Positions 46,130-55,397 of a DNA stretch of 64,000 nucleotides are shown here, in pieces. The position numbers and the translations under genes were made by a program. The stretch covers positions 2,778,746 to 2,842,745 of the forward strand of contig NZ_JAERQZ010000001.1 of assembly GCF_016735515.1 (NCBI RefSeq), given 5' to 3'. Within the stretch, counting starts at the first letter, position 1; every line of letters starts with the position of its first letter. Under the pieces are notes generated by a model. It was not told where the DNA came from. It ran no database searches and was given only the letters and a program-made list of their open reading frames with translations. Source of the DNA: Piscinibacter sp. HJYY11. GTDB lineage: Bacteria > Pseudomonadota > Gammaproteobacteria > Burkholderiales > Burkholderiaceae_C.

Positions 46130-47974
46130 TCAGGCGCGCGGCAGGACCAAGCCTGCCACGCTGCCGTCGTAGAGCGCATCGACCAGCGCCGCGCGGTGCG
46201 TCAGCACGTTGCGCTGGTTGATCGAGCCCTTGTCGGTGATCTCGCCCTTGTCGATCGAGGGCGGCTCGCGCAGCACGTGCAGGCGCGCGATGCGGTTGGC
46301 GCTGCCGGTGCCACGGGCCCAGAGCTTGTTGGCGAGCGCCTGGAAGAAATCGACGACCTTCGGGTGCGTGAGCACCTCTTCGGTCGACGCTGCGTCGGGC
46401 AGGCCGGCGAGGTGGCGGCACTCTTCCATGCGCGGGAAGACGAGTGCGCCGACTTCGTCGCGGTTGAGGCCGGTGATGACCACGTCCTGCACCAGCGGGG
46501 CGCCTTGCGACACCACCGCGGCCTTCAGCGGGCCCACGCTCACGAAGGTGGCGGTGGAGAGCTTGAAGTCCTCGGCGATGCGGCCGTCGAACATCAGGCC
46601 CTTGTTGTGGTCGTTCGCATCGACCCAGGTCACCGCGTCGCCGGTGCAGTAGAAGCCTTCGTCGTCGAAGGCCTTGGCGGTGTTTTCCTCGTCGCGCCAG
46701 TACCCCGGCATGACGTTGGGGCCGCGGAAGCGCACCTCGGTCTTGTCGCCTTGCGGCACGAGCTTCACGTCGACCCCCGGGCACGGCAGGCCGATGAAGC
46801 CAGCGCGGGCGTCGGTGCCGAGCACGAAGGTGCAGGAGGGCGCCGTCTCGGTCATGCCCAGGCCGCCGATGACGCGGATGCGCTCGCCGACGGTGGCTTC
46901 GGCGTGCTGGTCGAGCAGGTTCCAGGTCGCCTGCGAGATGCCGGCGCCGCCGCACATGAAGGCGGCCACGCGCTTGAAGAGCGATTCGCGCAGGGCGGCG
47001 TCGGTGTTCATCGCCGACGCGATCTCGTCGAAGCCCTTGGGCACGTTGAAGTAGACGGTGGGCTGGATCTCGCGCAGGTTGCGCAGCGTCTCGACGATGC
47101 CTTTCGGCGTGGGCTTGCCGTCGTCGATGTACATCGTGCCGCCGTTGTAGAGCGTGATGCCGACGTTGTGGTTGCCGCCGAAGGTGTGGTTCCAGGGCAG
47201 CCAGTCGACGAGTACCGGCGGCTGTTCGGCCAGGAAGGCCATCGACTGGCGCAGCATCTGCTGGTTGGCGCACCACATGCGCTGGGTCACGACCACGCCC
47301 TTGGGGTTCTTGGTCGAGCCCGAGGTGAACATGAACTTGGCGATGGTGTCGGCGTCGACCTTTGCGTGCGCGGCTTCGCCGGTCGGGCCGTAGGCGGTGT
47401 CGAGCAGCGCGTCGAAGCGCGTCGCCTTGCGGCCGGGCAGTTCGCCCTGCGTCAACACGACTTCGGTGCCGGCCGGCACGCAGCAGTCGATGGCCCGTGC
47501 GTAGGCCTTGGCATCGCAGGCGAAGACAAGGCCGGGGTTCAGCTTGTCGAGGATGTACTGCAGCTTGCCGTAGTCCTGCGCCACGACCGAGTAGGCCGAG
47601 GAGATGGTGGCGTGCGGCACGCCGACCCACAGAGCGCCCATCACGAGGGTCAGGTGCTCGAGGTCGTTGTCGGAGAGGATGACCACCGGGCGGTCGACCG
47701 AGAGCTTGCGGTCGACGAGCGCCTGGCCGATGGCCTTGGCGCGGGCCAGCATGTCGGCGTAGGAGATGCGGCGCCAGTCGCCACCGTTCACGCGTTTGGC
47801 GACGAAGGTGCGGTCGGGCACCTCGGCCGCGAACTGCTCCAGACGATCGGTGAGGCGCACCGGGTAGGGCTGCAACGCCTCGGTCGAACGCAGCACCTTG
47901 ATGCCATCGGCGCGCGTCTCCAGCGTCGCACTGATCGCGCCGCCGACGCTTGCGTGCCGGTACTTCGCCGTCAC
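46130..47974 (-). CDS. Acyl-CoA synthetase resembling feruloyl-CoA synthase
   Basis: This 614-residue adenylate-forming enzyme has the P-loop TSGSTKNPKGVVV, the motif DWLPWNHTFGGNHN, GGLGMTETAPS and the ATP-ribose Asp in FYCTGDAVTW. The catalytic C-terminal segment ends with KGSINQRNVL. The DWLPWNHTFGGNHN region and overall length resemble the feruloyl-CoA synthase branch (about 620 residues). It starts with GTG at 47974, overlapping the hydratase stop (GTGA). It would activate a hydroxycinnamic acid with ATP and CoA. The exact substrate is inferred. Confidence 0.88.
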   Translation of the reverse strand: MTAKYRHASVGGAISATLETRADGIKVLRSTEALQPYPVRLTDRLEQFAAEVPDRTFVAKRVNGGDWRRISYADMLARAKAIGQALVDRKLSVDRPVVILSDNDLEHLTLVMGALWVGVPHATISSAYSVVAQDYGKLQYILDKLNPGLVFACDAKAYARAIDCCVPAGTEVVLTQGELPGRKATRFDALLDTAYGPTGEAAHAKVDADTIAKFMFTSGSTKNPKGVVVTQRMWCANQQMLRQSMAFLAEQPPVLVDWLPWNHTFGGNHNVGITLYNGGTMYIDDGKPTPKGIVETLRNLREIQPTVYFNVPKGFDEIASAMNTDAALRESLFKRVAAFMCGGAGISQATWNLLDQHAEATVGERIRVIGGLGMTETAPSCTFVLGTDARAGFIGLPCPGVDVKLVPQGDKTEVRFRGPNVMPGYWRDEENTAKAFDDEGFYCTGDAVTWVDANDHNKGLMFDGRIAEDFKLSTATFVSVGPLKAAVVSQGAPLVQDVVITGLNRDEVGALVFPRMEECRHLAGLPDAASTEEVLTHPKVVDFFQALANKLWARGTGSANRIARLHVLREPPSIDKGEITDKGSINQRNVLTHRAALVDALYDGSVAGLVLPRA

Positions 47975-48780
47975 GACTTCACCACCTTCCCCGCACGCTT
48001 TTCGAGGAAGGCGCGCAGGCGCTCTTTCGCATCGGGCGTGGACTCGGCCACCGCCGCCATCAGCGACTCGGTGAAGAGGCCTTCCGACTGTGACTGGTCG
48101 GCGATGCGCGGCAGCGCGTGCGTGACGGCGTAGTTGGACAGCGGCGCGTTCTGCGCGATGCGCTGCGCCAGTTCATACGCCTTGGCGAAACCTTCGCCTT
48201 GCGGCACCACGTACTGCACGAGGCCGGCGGCCAGGCCTTCCTGCGCGTCGTAGACGCGGCCGGTCAACATCATGTCGGCCATGCGCGCCACGCCCATCAG
48301 CCGTGGGATGCGCGCCGAGCCGCCACCGCCGACAAAGAGGCCACGCTGGCCTTCGGGCAGGCCGAAATACGCCGAGGCCTCAGCCACACGGATGTGCGTC
48401 GCCGAGGCCAGCTCCAAGCCACCGCCGACCACCGCGCCGTGCAGCACCGCGACCACCGGCACACGGCCGAACTGCACCTGGTCGAAGGCGGCATGCCACA
48501 TGCGCGAGTGCAGCACGCCCTCGCCCACGTCGCGCTCCACCAGCTCCGACAGATCAAGCCCGGCGCAGAAGTGATCGCCCTCACCGCTGACGATGGCCAC
48601 GCGCACGTCGTCGGGCAGGTTGACGACGGCGGTGTGGAGTTGCTGAATCAGCGTGTCGGAGATGGCGTTGCGCTTGGCCGGGCGGTTGAGGCGGAGGTGC
48701 AGCACCGGGCCGGCCTGGCTGACCTGCAGCAGGTCGAGCGAGGCCAGGAGGCCGGTGACGGGGCGGAAATCTGTGCTCAT
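47971..48780 (-). CDS. Enoyl-CoA hydratase/isomerase family protein
   Basis: This 269-residue crotonase-fold protein has the oxyanion-loop motifs HFCAGLDLSEL and AVVGGGLELASATH. The two catalytic Glu are expected in GGGLELA and in FGLPEGQRGLFVGGGG; both are present. ATG 48780 is chosen over an earlier start. It is the first gene of the minus-strand operon. It could be a plain hydratase feeding the dehydrogenase and thiolase, or a hydratase-lyase that makes vanillin; the thiolase next door favours the former. Confidence 0.9.
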   Translation of the reverse strand: MSTDFRPVTGLLASLDLLQVSQAGPVLHLRLNRPAKRNAISDTLIQQLHTAVVNLPDDVRVAIVSGEGDHFCAGLDLSELVERDVGEGVLHSRMWHAAFDQVQFGRVPVVAVLHGAVVGGGLELASATHIRVAEASAYFGLPEGQRGLFVGGGGSARIPRLMGVARMADMMLTGRVYDAQEGLAAGLVQYVVPQGEGFAKAYELAQRIAQNAPLSNYAVTHALPRIADQSQSEGLFTESLMAAVAESTPDAKERLRAFLEKRAGKVVKS

Positions 48781-48809
48781 GCGCGGGCTGGTGGCAGTCG
48801 CCAACAATT

Positions 48810-48828
48810 TAGTTAAAAGACAAAACTA
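48810..48828. promoter_or_regulatory. Candidate MarR-type operator upstream of the hydratase gene
   Basis: TAGTT and AACTA form an inverted pair with a 9-base AT-rich spacer (48815-48823), inside an AT-rich island of an otherwise GC-rich gap. It lies 30 bases before the hydratase start codon. The size suits a MarR dimer, and a marR gene ends the operon. Confidence 0.45.
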
Positions 48829-48894
48829 CTTTTCGCTGCTGCCATCTTAGGAGCCGCACCCCGGCCGCGCAAGTTTCAGCTATGGGAATCACCC

Positions 48895-48936
48895 TGGTAT
48901 TTACCCTAGGATCGGGTCCTACATAGTTCAATACCA
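48895..48936. promoter_or_regulatory. Nested palindromes in the divergent promoter
   Basis: An outer pair TGGTATT/AATACCA (48895-48901 and 48930-48936) encloses TAGGA-TCGGG-TCCTA (48907-48921). The centres nearly coincide. The region lies 45-86 bases before the CoA-transferase start, where a regulator would act on the divergent genes. Confidence 0.5.
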
Positions 48937-48980
48937 TAAACATTTACGCACCCACCCTCCCCACTTGAGGACGACCGCCC

Positions 48981-50555
48981 ATGAGCAAACTGATAGACGC
49001 GAAGGCCGCCGCCGGCCTGATCCCCGACGGCGCCACGGTATGGCTGGGCGGCCTGGCGATGATGGGGTTCGCCGAAGAGATCGCGAAGGCGATCGAGGCG
49101 CGTTACCTGGAGAGTGGCCACCCGAAGAACCTGACCACCTGGGCCTCGGGCGCGATCGGCAACGCGAAGGACGGCGGCATGGTGCACTTCGCCCACCCCG
49201 GCCTGCTGAAACGCATGATCGCGGGCCATTACGGCCAGTGCGGCGCGAATCTCATGAAGATGGTGATGGCCGGCGAGATCGAGGCATACAACTTCCCGCA
49301 GGGCTCGCTGGCCAACCTGCCCAAGCACATCGCGGCGCGTACGCCGGGCCTCTTGACCAAGGTGGGCCTGGGCACCTTCGTCGACCCGCGCATCGAGGGC
49401 GGCAAGATGAACAGCGCGACGACGCAAAGCCTCAACGAGGTGGTGCAGTTCGCCGGTGAAGAGTGGCTCTTCTACCCGTCGCCCAAGGTCGACGTGGCGC
49501 TGATCCGCGCGACGCTCGCCGACGAGAAGGGCAACCTCTCGATGGACAAGGAAGGCGTGCTGCTCGAGACCCTCTCGGTCGCGCAGGCGGTGAAGGCCAA
49601 CGGTGGCATCGTGATCGCGCAGGTCGAGCGCATCGTGAAGGCCGGCTCGCTGCACCCGAAGTCGGTGAAGGTGCCGGGTCTGGTCGTCGACCATGTGGTG
49701 ATCGGCAAACCCGAGAACCACATGCAGACCATCAGCACGCAGTACAACCCGGCGCTGGCCGGTGACATCCGCGTGCCGGTGAGTGCCATGAAGCCGATGC
49801 CGCTCGATGCGCGCAAGGTGATCGCCCGCCGCGCCGCGGCCGAACTGATCGAAGGCGCGGTGGTCAACCTCGGCATCGGCGTGCCCGCCGGTGTGCCCGC
49901 CGTGGCCCACGAAGAAGGCCTGGGCGATGCCTTCGAGCTCAGCGTGGAGTCTGGCGTCAACGGCGGCGTGCCGCAGATGGGCGGCGACTTCGCGCTCTCG
50001 CTCAACGCCGAGTCGATCATCGAGCAGCCGCTGCAGTTCAACTTCTACGACGGCGGCGGCATCGACGTGAGCTGCCTCGGCCTCGCGCAGGCCGATGCCA
50101 GCGGCAACGTCAACGTCAGCAAGTTCAGCGGCCGGCCGGTCGGTTGCGGCGGCTTCATCAACATCACGCAGAGCGCGAAGAAGCTGGTCTTCTGCGGCAC
50201 CTTCACCGCCGATGGCCTGGAACTTGAGATCGGCGGCGGGCTGCTCAAGGTGACGAAAGAAGGCGCGCACCGCAAGTTCATCAAGCAGGTGGAGCAGATC
50301 ACCTTCAGCGGCTCCGGCTCGGTGCAGCGCCAGCAGACGGTGCTCTTCATCACCGAACGCGCGGTGTTCCACCTCACGGCCGAGGGCCTGGAGCTGACCG
50401 AGGTCGCCCCCGGCATCGACCTCGAGCGCGACGTGCTCGCGCACATGGACTTCAAGCCCGTGATGAAGAACGTGCGCCCGATGGACCCGGGCATCTTCCA
50501 GGAGACATGGGGCGGCCTGGCAGAGGCGATGCGGCATGCCAGGCCGCTGAGCTGA
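48981..50555 (+). CDS. Fused acyl-CoA:acetate/3-oxoacid CoA-transferase
   Basis: This 524-residue protein joins the alpha and beta CoA-transferase domains (YdiF/propionate CoA-transferase type). The N-terminal half has GGLAMMGFAEEI. The C-terminal half has GIGVPAGVPAVAHEE and the catalytic Glu in LSVESGVNGGVPQ. GAGG lies 9 bases before ATG 48981. It is divergent from the beta-oxidation operon and may move CoA from acetyl-CoA or another acyl donor to the imported acid. The acceptor is unknown. Confidence 0.93.
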   Translation: MSKLIDAKAAAGLIPDGATVWLGGLAMMGFAEEIAKAIEARYLESGHPKNLTTWASGAIGNAKDGGMVHFAHPGLLKRMIAGHYGQCGANLMKMVMAGEIEAYNFPQGSLANLPKHIAARTPGLLTKVGLGTFVDPRIEGGKMNSATTQSLNEVVQFAGEEWLFYPSPKVDVALIRATLADEKGNLSMDKEGVLLETLSVAQAVKANGGIVIAQVERIVKAGSLHPKSVKVPGLVVDHVVIGKPENHMQTISTQYNPALAGDIRVPVSAMKPMPLDARKVIARRAAAELIEGAVVNLGIGVPAGVPAVAHEEGLGDAFELSVESGVNGGVPQMGGDFALSLNAESIIEQPLQFNFYDGGGIDVSCLGLAQADASGNVNVSKFSGRPVGCGGFINITQSAKKLVFCGTFTADGLELEIGGGLLKVTKEGAHRKFIKQVEQITFSGSGSVQRQQTVLFITERAVFHLTAEGLELTEVAPGIDLERDVLAHMDFKPVMKNVRPMDPGIFQETWGGLAEAMRHARPLS

Positions 50556-50564
50556 CGGGCGCGC

Positions 50565-52997
50565 TCAGTGGTGGTGCCGGCGCGGCCGGGCCTGGTCGGG
50601 CCGGCTGTAGTCGCACACCCCCTCGGGGAAGATCTGCTGCAGCTTGGCCACCGCCGCCGCGTTGGGCATCCATGGGGCATAGGTGCCATCGGCCACTGCC
50701 TTCATGACCGGCTTGAGCGCGCACTGGTAGATGCCGCCTTCGATCGGCGCGCCGGCCACGGTGCGTGAGGTGCCGTAGATCGGGAAACGCTGCGTGCACG
50801 GGCCGGGCGGCAGCGAGTCGAGGATGCCGTTCCAAGCGTCATCGCCCGCGTAGATGAGCTGGCCATGCACGTCGAAGCAGCTGTCGACCGCCCGCGCGGG
50901 CCGGTTGCGGGCGATGCCCTTCTTCGGGTTGGCGCGGATGTTGGCCATCCACTCGTCCATCACCGCGATGGCCTCCATCGACTGGCTCGCCTTGGGCTGG
51001 CCGGGCATCGTGTCGGTGAACCAGATCACCAGGTGGTCGGCACGGCCCATCTTCTCCAGCACGCGCTTTCGCACCGCGAACGACTGGTGCGAGTTGTGCA
51101 TGTCGAGCTCACGCTCCATGTACTGGCGGTGGTCGATGGTGGGCAGCGTGAGCTCGCCGTCGAACACATGGCCCGAGGTGTAGGCGGCGCGGGTGGCGAT
51201 CGGGTCGCCCTTGGTGCGCGGCGCCGGCTGGTCGGACGCGGGGCTCAGGTTCATGTTGCGGCGGCTCCAGGGGTCGAAGTAGCCGGGTTCGGTCAGCGCC
51301 CGGTTGATCTCGGCCTGCGAGGTGCCGAAGAAGGGGAAGCCTTCCTGCACCATGTCGCTCGGGTGCTTCCAGCCGCCGATCTTGAAATTGAGGTCGAGGA
51401 ACTCGTCGGGCGTGATCCGGCCTTCCTTCATCGAGCGCAGGCCGTACTGCACGCCCACGTTGTCCCAGGTCGGGCGTGCTGCACCGGTGGCGTCGACACC
51501 ATAGACGTTGCGCAGGTCGTCGTAGTGCGTCCAGCGGATGGCGGCGATGGCGCTCTGCGGCTCGTAGAGCTGCTGGTTGGGCGCCTGCCCGTACCAGGGG
51601 TTCATCGCCAGCGGCGTGAGCCCGCGCCAGGCCGGCACGCACTCGGTGGTTCCCGGTGCGGTGCTGTAGCCGAGCGCGGTCTTGAGCGGCGCCAGCGCAT
51701 CGTTGACACGCGCGAAGCCTTCCTCGGCGTTGAAGCCGACGAGCCAGCTGCGGTTCTTGGTGACGCGCCACTTCGGGTTGGCACGGTCGGTGGCGTCCAT
51801 GTAGTGCTCGAGCAGCTCGCAGTCGCCGACGTGGATGGTCTGCGTGACCATGTCGGGGTACGACTGCACCGGCAGCGCGGCATCGAGGATGCCCGGCTGG
51901 TTCTGCTGGAGGATGTACTGCTGGATCGCGCCGCCCGAGCCGCCCAGGCCGTAGGTGTAGAGCGGCATGCCGTAACGTTCGACGAAGCGCTCCTTGGTCA
52001 TCATCGCGGTCTCGGCGGCGAGCTGCAGGTTGTAGTGCGTGCCGGTGTTGTTGCCGCTCGAATGCACGATGGCCGTGCCGGTGCGCAGGATGTCGGCGTT
52101 CATCGCGCCGCCATGCAGCGTGCCTTGCGTGTGGCCGACCGCCACGCCGCCCTGGAACCAGTACTGTAGGCGCTTGTTCCACAGGCTCAGGTCGGGCGAG
52201 GCCGGGTTCTCGCCGCGCGGCGCCAGCATCGCGAAGCTGTACAGGAAGCGGTTGATGCTGCCGCGCTCCTGGCGCACGATGAAGTCGACCTCGCGGCCGT
52301 CGGCGAGCGTGGTCTTGGCCATGTCGGCGGGGGTGGAGCCGTCGGCGGGCAGCGGCCGCCATTGGTTCGTGGTGCTGCGGTACCAGTGGGTGACGAAGGT
52401 CTCGATCGAGCAGGTCTTGCTGTAGCCGATTCGCGCGCCGCTGGCGTCGAACACCGGGAAGCCCGGGGGCGTGGCCGACTCGACCAGCGGCTGGCGGCCC
52501 ACCGCGCCTTGCGTGGTGGTGCAGACGAAAGGCTCCTGCTGCGGGCCCGAGAAGATGGGGCCGGTGATGGGGTAATTCGTCAGCACCAGGCGGTCGCGCA
52601 GCAGGAAGCCGAGGTGCTTGTGCCGCACTTCCAGCACGTTGCGGCCTTCGACCAGGCCGGTGATCACGCCTTCCAGGCCGTCGGCGGTGGGTGAGAGCAC
52701 GCCGGTCACGAGCCGGCCGTTGAGGCGCAGCTCCAGCTTGTCGCGCAGGCCCGGCGGCACGCGCACCGCGATGCGTGCGTCGCCGCCCGACACGTACTGC
52801 GGCGGGCTGGAGAGCACGCTGAGCTCGACCGCACCGTGGCGGCCCCCTCGCTCGCCATCGCCTTGCGCGTTCGATCCCGCGGCAAGCGCCGTCTCGCGGT
52901 CACCGGCATCGCTGCCGCCAGCATCACTGCCGCCACCACATGCGGCCAGCAGCCACACGCTGGCCGCCACGACCGCCTGAACCTTCCAGGTCTTCAT
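50565..52997 (-). CDS. DUF6351-family lipoprotein
   Basis: This 810-residue protein has a lipoprotein signal with lipobox LLAACGGG, then a Gly/Asp/Ser-rich linker and an N-terminal beta region (LSVLSSPPQYVSGGDARI). The main part has an alpha/beta-hydrolase-like nucleophile elbow, GLGGSGGAIQQYILQ near residue 350, and GTHYNLQLAAETAMM. I place it in DUF6351 from these and its length; no function is established. It is convergent with the CoA-transferase gene (9 bases between) and divergent from the tannase gene, suggesting a role in breaking down a polymer or ester outside the cell. Confidence 0.82.
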   Translation of the reverse strand: MKTWKVQAVVAASVWLLAACGGGSDAGGSDAGDRETALAAGSNAQGDGERGGRHGAVELSVLSSPPQYVSGGDARIAVRVPPGLRDKLELRLNGRLVTGVLSPTADGLEGVITGLVEGRNVLEVRHKHLGFLLRDRLVLTNYPITGPIFSGPQQEPFVCTTTQGAVGRQPLVESATPPGFPVFDASGARIGYSKTCSIETFVTHWYRSTTNQWRPLPADGSTPADMAKTTLADGREVDFIVRQERGSINRFLYSFAMLAPRGENPASPDLSLWNKRLQYWFQGGVAVGHTQGTLHGGAMNADILRTGTAIVHSSGNNTGTHYNLQLAAETAMMTKERFVERYGMPLYTYGLGGSGGAIQQYILQQNQPGILDAALPVQSYPDMVTQTIHVGDCELLEHYMDATDRANPKWRVTKNRSWLVGFNAEEGFARVNDALAPLKTALGYSTAPGTTECVPAWRGLTPLAMNPWYGQAPNQQLYEPQSAIAAIRWTHYDDLRNVYGVDATGAARPTWDNVGVQYGLRSMKEGRITPDEFLDLNFKIGGWKHPSDMVQEGFPFFGTSQAEINRALTEPGYFDPWSRRNMNLSPASDQPAPRTKGDPIATRAAYTSGHVFDGELTLPTIDHRQYMERELDMHNSHQSFAVRKRVLEKMGRADHLVIWFTDTMPGQPKASQSMEAIAVMDEWMANIRANPKKGIARNRPARAVDSCFDVHGQLIYAGDDAWNGILDSLPPGPCTQRFPIYGTSRTVAGAPIEGGIYQCALKPVMKAVADGTYAPWMPNAAAVAKLQQIFPEGVCDYSRPDQARPRRHHH

Positions 52998-53334
52998 GGT
53001 GCTGTCTCCTTTGGCCCGGTCGGGGCCTTGTGGGTTGTTCGACCTTTGAACTTAGCGGCGCGGAAGAAGACCGCCTACCGGTTTTACGCGGGGTGCCCGA
53101 AAGCACTGTCGGGCCATAAGCAATCCGGCGGCGCGCATCAAAAACGTCCGCTGTGCGCGCAGGCTTCCTGGTGATCGCCCAGCGCTGCAACGACTGCGGG
53201 ATTGCCCGCAAACCACCTGGCATTCAATTACTTAAATTCAATAAGCAATTCGGCGAGCGCCGCTGGCGCCGGACTGCACGCCTAGGGACTTTCGAGCCGC
53301 CTCACCGAACGGCCACAGCCAGGAGACAACCCAC
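52998..53334. promoter_or_regulatory. Divergent promoter region between DUF6351 and tannase genes
   Basis: This 337-base gap drives both lipoprotein genes. It holds the hairpin GCCCGA/TCGGGC (about 53094-53113) and an AT-rich part with two direct ATTCAAT copies (53222-53228 and 53236-53242, 14-base period) that may hold a promoter or a regulator site. AGGAG stands about 8 bases before the tannase start. No open frame in it looks real. Confidence 0.5.
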
Positions 53335-55038
53335 ATGCACGCAACACGACGTTCACCGGCCGCGCTGGCGGCCACCACCCTGCTCGCCGCCCTCGCCGCT
53401 TGCGGCGGCAACGACGACGACAACACAGGCCCGCCGCGCCTCGCCGCGGCCACACCGGCCACGCTGTCGGGCAATTGCGCCGACCTGGCCGCGCGACTGA
53501 CCACGCTCGCCAACACCACCATCACCGCCACCACCGACGTGGCGGCCGGCACGCTCATGGTGGCCGGCCAGCCGGTCGCGCAGCACTGCCACGTGACAGG
53601 CTCGATGTACCCGCGCACCGGCATCGATGGCAACGCCTACGCCATCGGCTTCGAGATGCGCCTGCCGAACAACTGGAACGGCCGCTTCTTCTACCAGGCC
53701 AACGGCGGCATCGACGGCAGCGTCGTCACCGCCACCGGCGCGGTGAACGGCGGCGCGGGCCTCACGAACGCGCTGCACATGGGCTTTGCCGTGATCAGCT
53801 CCGACGCCGGCCACAGCGGCGCGCTGGGCCCCAACTTCGGCATCGACCCGCAGGCCCGCCTCGACTACGGCTACCAGGCGGTGCAGAAGCTCACGCCCAT
53901 GGCCAAGAGCCTGATCCAGACGGCCTACGGCAAGCAGCCCGACCGCTCGTACATCGGCGGCTGCTCCAACGGCGGGCGCCACACCATGGTGGCGATGAGC
54001 CGCTTCGCCGACCAGTACGACGGCTATCTTGCCGGCGCCCCGGGCTACAACCTGCCCAAGGCCGCCATCGCCAACATCTTCGGCGCCCAGCGCTACGCGC
54101 TGATCGACTCGGCCAACCTCGCCAATGCCTTCACCGCCGCCGAGCGCACCACCGTCGCCAACGCGGTGCTCGCCCGGTGCGACGCGCTCGACGGCGCCAC
54201 CGACGGCCTGGTGCAGGACGTGGAGGCCTGCCGCAGCGCCTTCAACCTGGCGACCGACGTGCCCACCTGCCCCGGCGCGCGCGACGGCAGCTGCCTCACC
54301 ACCTCGCAGAAGGTCGCCATCGCGCCGACTTTCAGCGGCGCCACCACCAGCACCGGCCGCTCGTTCTACGCGAGCTTCCCCTACGACCCGGGCATCGCGA
54401 GTGGCGGCATCCCGTTCTGGGAGTTCACCGCCCCGGTGCTGCTCGACACCGGCGGCGTCGCCCAGATCTGGAAGGTGCCGCCCGAGCCCGTGGCCGGCTT
54501 CAACGGCCCGGCCTTCGCGCTCAACCTCAACATCGACCTGGCGCTGCAGTGGATCGAAACCACGAACGCGACCTACACCGAATCGGCGATGAGCTTCATG
54601 ACGCCGCCCAACCCGACGCAGCTCGGGACGCTGAAGAACCGCGGCGCCAAGGTCATGGTCTACCACGGCGTGGCCGACCCGATCTTCTCGGTCGACGACA
54701 CCAAGGCCTGGTACGACGGCCTGCGTGCCAACAACGGCGGCGATGCCAGCAGCTTCGCGAAGTTCTACCGCGTGCCCGGCATGGCGCACTGCTCGGGCGG
54801 CCCGGCCACCGACCAATTCGACATGCTGACACCGCTGGTCGCCTGGGTGGAGCAAGGCATCGAGCCGCAGGCCGTGACGGCCACCGCGCGCGGCACCGGC
54901 AACGCCGCCGGCACCAACCTCGAAGTGCCCACCGCCTGGGGTGCCGCACGCACGCGGCCGCTGTGCCCCTACCCGAAGGTGGCGCGCTACAACGGCACGG
55001 GCGACGTGAACCTGGCGGCGAGCTTCAGCTGCCAGTAG
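53335..55038 (+). CDS. Tannase/feruloyl-esterase family lipoprotein
   Basis: This 567-residue protein has a lipoprotein signal (ATTLLAALAACGG, Cys at the lipobox). It has the family's CS-D-HC triad: Cys210-Ser211 in GGCSNGGRH, Asp448 in GVADPIFS, and His485-Cys486 in MAHCSGG. In this family the two Cys next to Ser and His form a disulfide that supports the triad. It should sit in an outer-membrane or periplasmic position and cut phenolic esters such as feruloyl or galloyl esters. A divergent DUF6351 gene and the aromatic-acid operon lie next to it. Confidence 0.92.
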   Translation: MHATRRSPAALAATTLLAALAACGGNDDDNTGPPRLAAATPATLSGNCADLAARLTTLANTTITATTDVAAGTLMVAGQPVAQHCHVTGSMYPRTGIDGNAYAIGFEMRLPNNWNGRFFYQANGGIDGSVVTATGAVNGGAGLTNALHMGFAVISSDAGHSGALGPNFGIDPQARLDYGYQAVQKLTPMAKSLIQTAYGKQPDRSYIGGCSNGGRHTMVAMSRFADQYDGYLAGAPGYNLPKAAIANIFGAQRYALIDSANLANAFTAAERTTVANAVLARCDALDGATDGLVQDVEACRSAFNLATDVPTCPGARDGSCLTTSQKVAIAPTFSGATTSTGRSFYASFPYDPGIASGGIPFWEFTAPVLLDTGGVAQIWKVPPEPVAGFNGPAFALNLNIDLALQWIETTNATYTESAMSFMTPPNPTQLGTLKNRGAKVMVYHGVADPIFSVDDTKAWYDGLRANNGGDASSFAKFYRVPGMAHCSGGPATDQFDMLTPLVAWVEQGIEPQAVTATARGTGNAAGTNLEVPTAWGAARTRPLCPYPKVARYNGTGDVNLAASFSCQ

Positions 55039-55047
55039 GCGGAAGGC

Positions 55048-55320
55048 TCAATCGAAGATGTCGGACAGCCACGACTTGCGGCGCGGGTAGCCGCCGTGGC
55101 CGTGGTGCTTGCGGTAGTCGGAGTCCTCGAAATCGGGGCGCCGCACCGGCTGGGGCACCGCGGCCGGCGGCGCTGCCTCGTGCCGGGCCGAGCGCTCGAT
55201 CAGCTTGTCGAGCTCGCCGCGGTCGAGCCAGACGCCGCGGCATTGCGGGCAGTAGTCGATCTCGACGCCTTGCCGGTCGGTCATCACGAGCGTGGCGTCG
55301 GGGCAGGTCGGGCATTTCAT
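55048..55320 (-). CDS. Zinc-ribbon (zf-TFIIB-like) small protein
   Basis: This 90-residue protein has CxxC pairs in MKCPTCPDA and DYCPQCRGVW, a zinc ribbon, with WLDRGELDKLIER, typical of zf-TFIIB family proteins. The C-terminus is charged (YRKHHGHGGYPRRKSWLSD). ATG 55320 is chosen over longer open frames. Converges with the tannase gene with 9 bases between; lies 77 bases after the chemoreceptor gene. Role unknown; nucleic-acid or metal binding is plausible. Confidence 0.85.
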   Translation of the reverse strand: MKCPTCPDATLVMTDRQGVEIDYCPQCRGVWLDRGELDKLIERSARHEAAPPAAVPQPVRRPDFEDSDYRKHHGHGGYPRRKSWLSDIFD

Positions 55321-55334
55321 CGGGTCGTCTTTCG

Positions 55335-55354
55335 CAAGGGGTGAAGCCCCCTTG
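55335..55354 (-). terminator. Hairpin after the chemoreceptor gene
   Basis: CAAGGGG and CCCCTTG pair around a short loop in the 77-base gap between the chemoreceptor and the zinc-ribbon gene. Read on the minus strand it is a terminator-like stem without a T-run. Confidence 0.4.
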
Positions 55355-55397
55355 GTGACGACAAGGGCGCCGCGAGTTCCGGCGCCGGTGAAGATCT

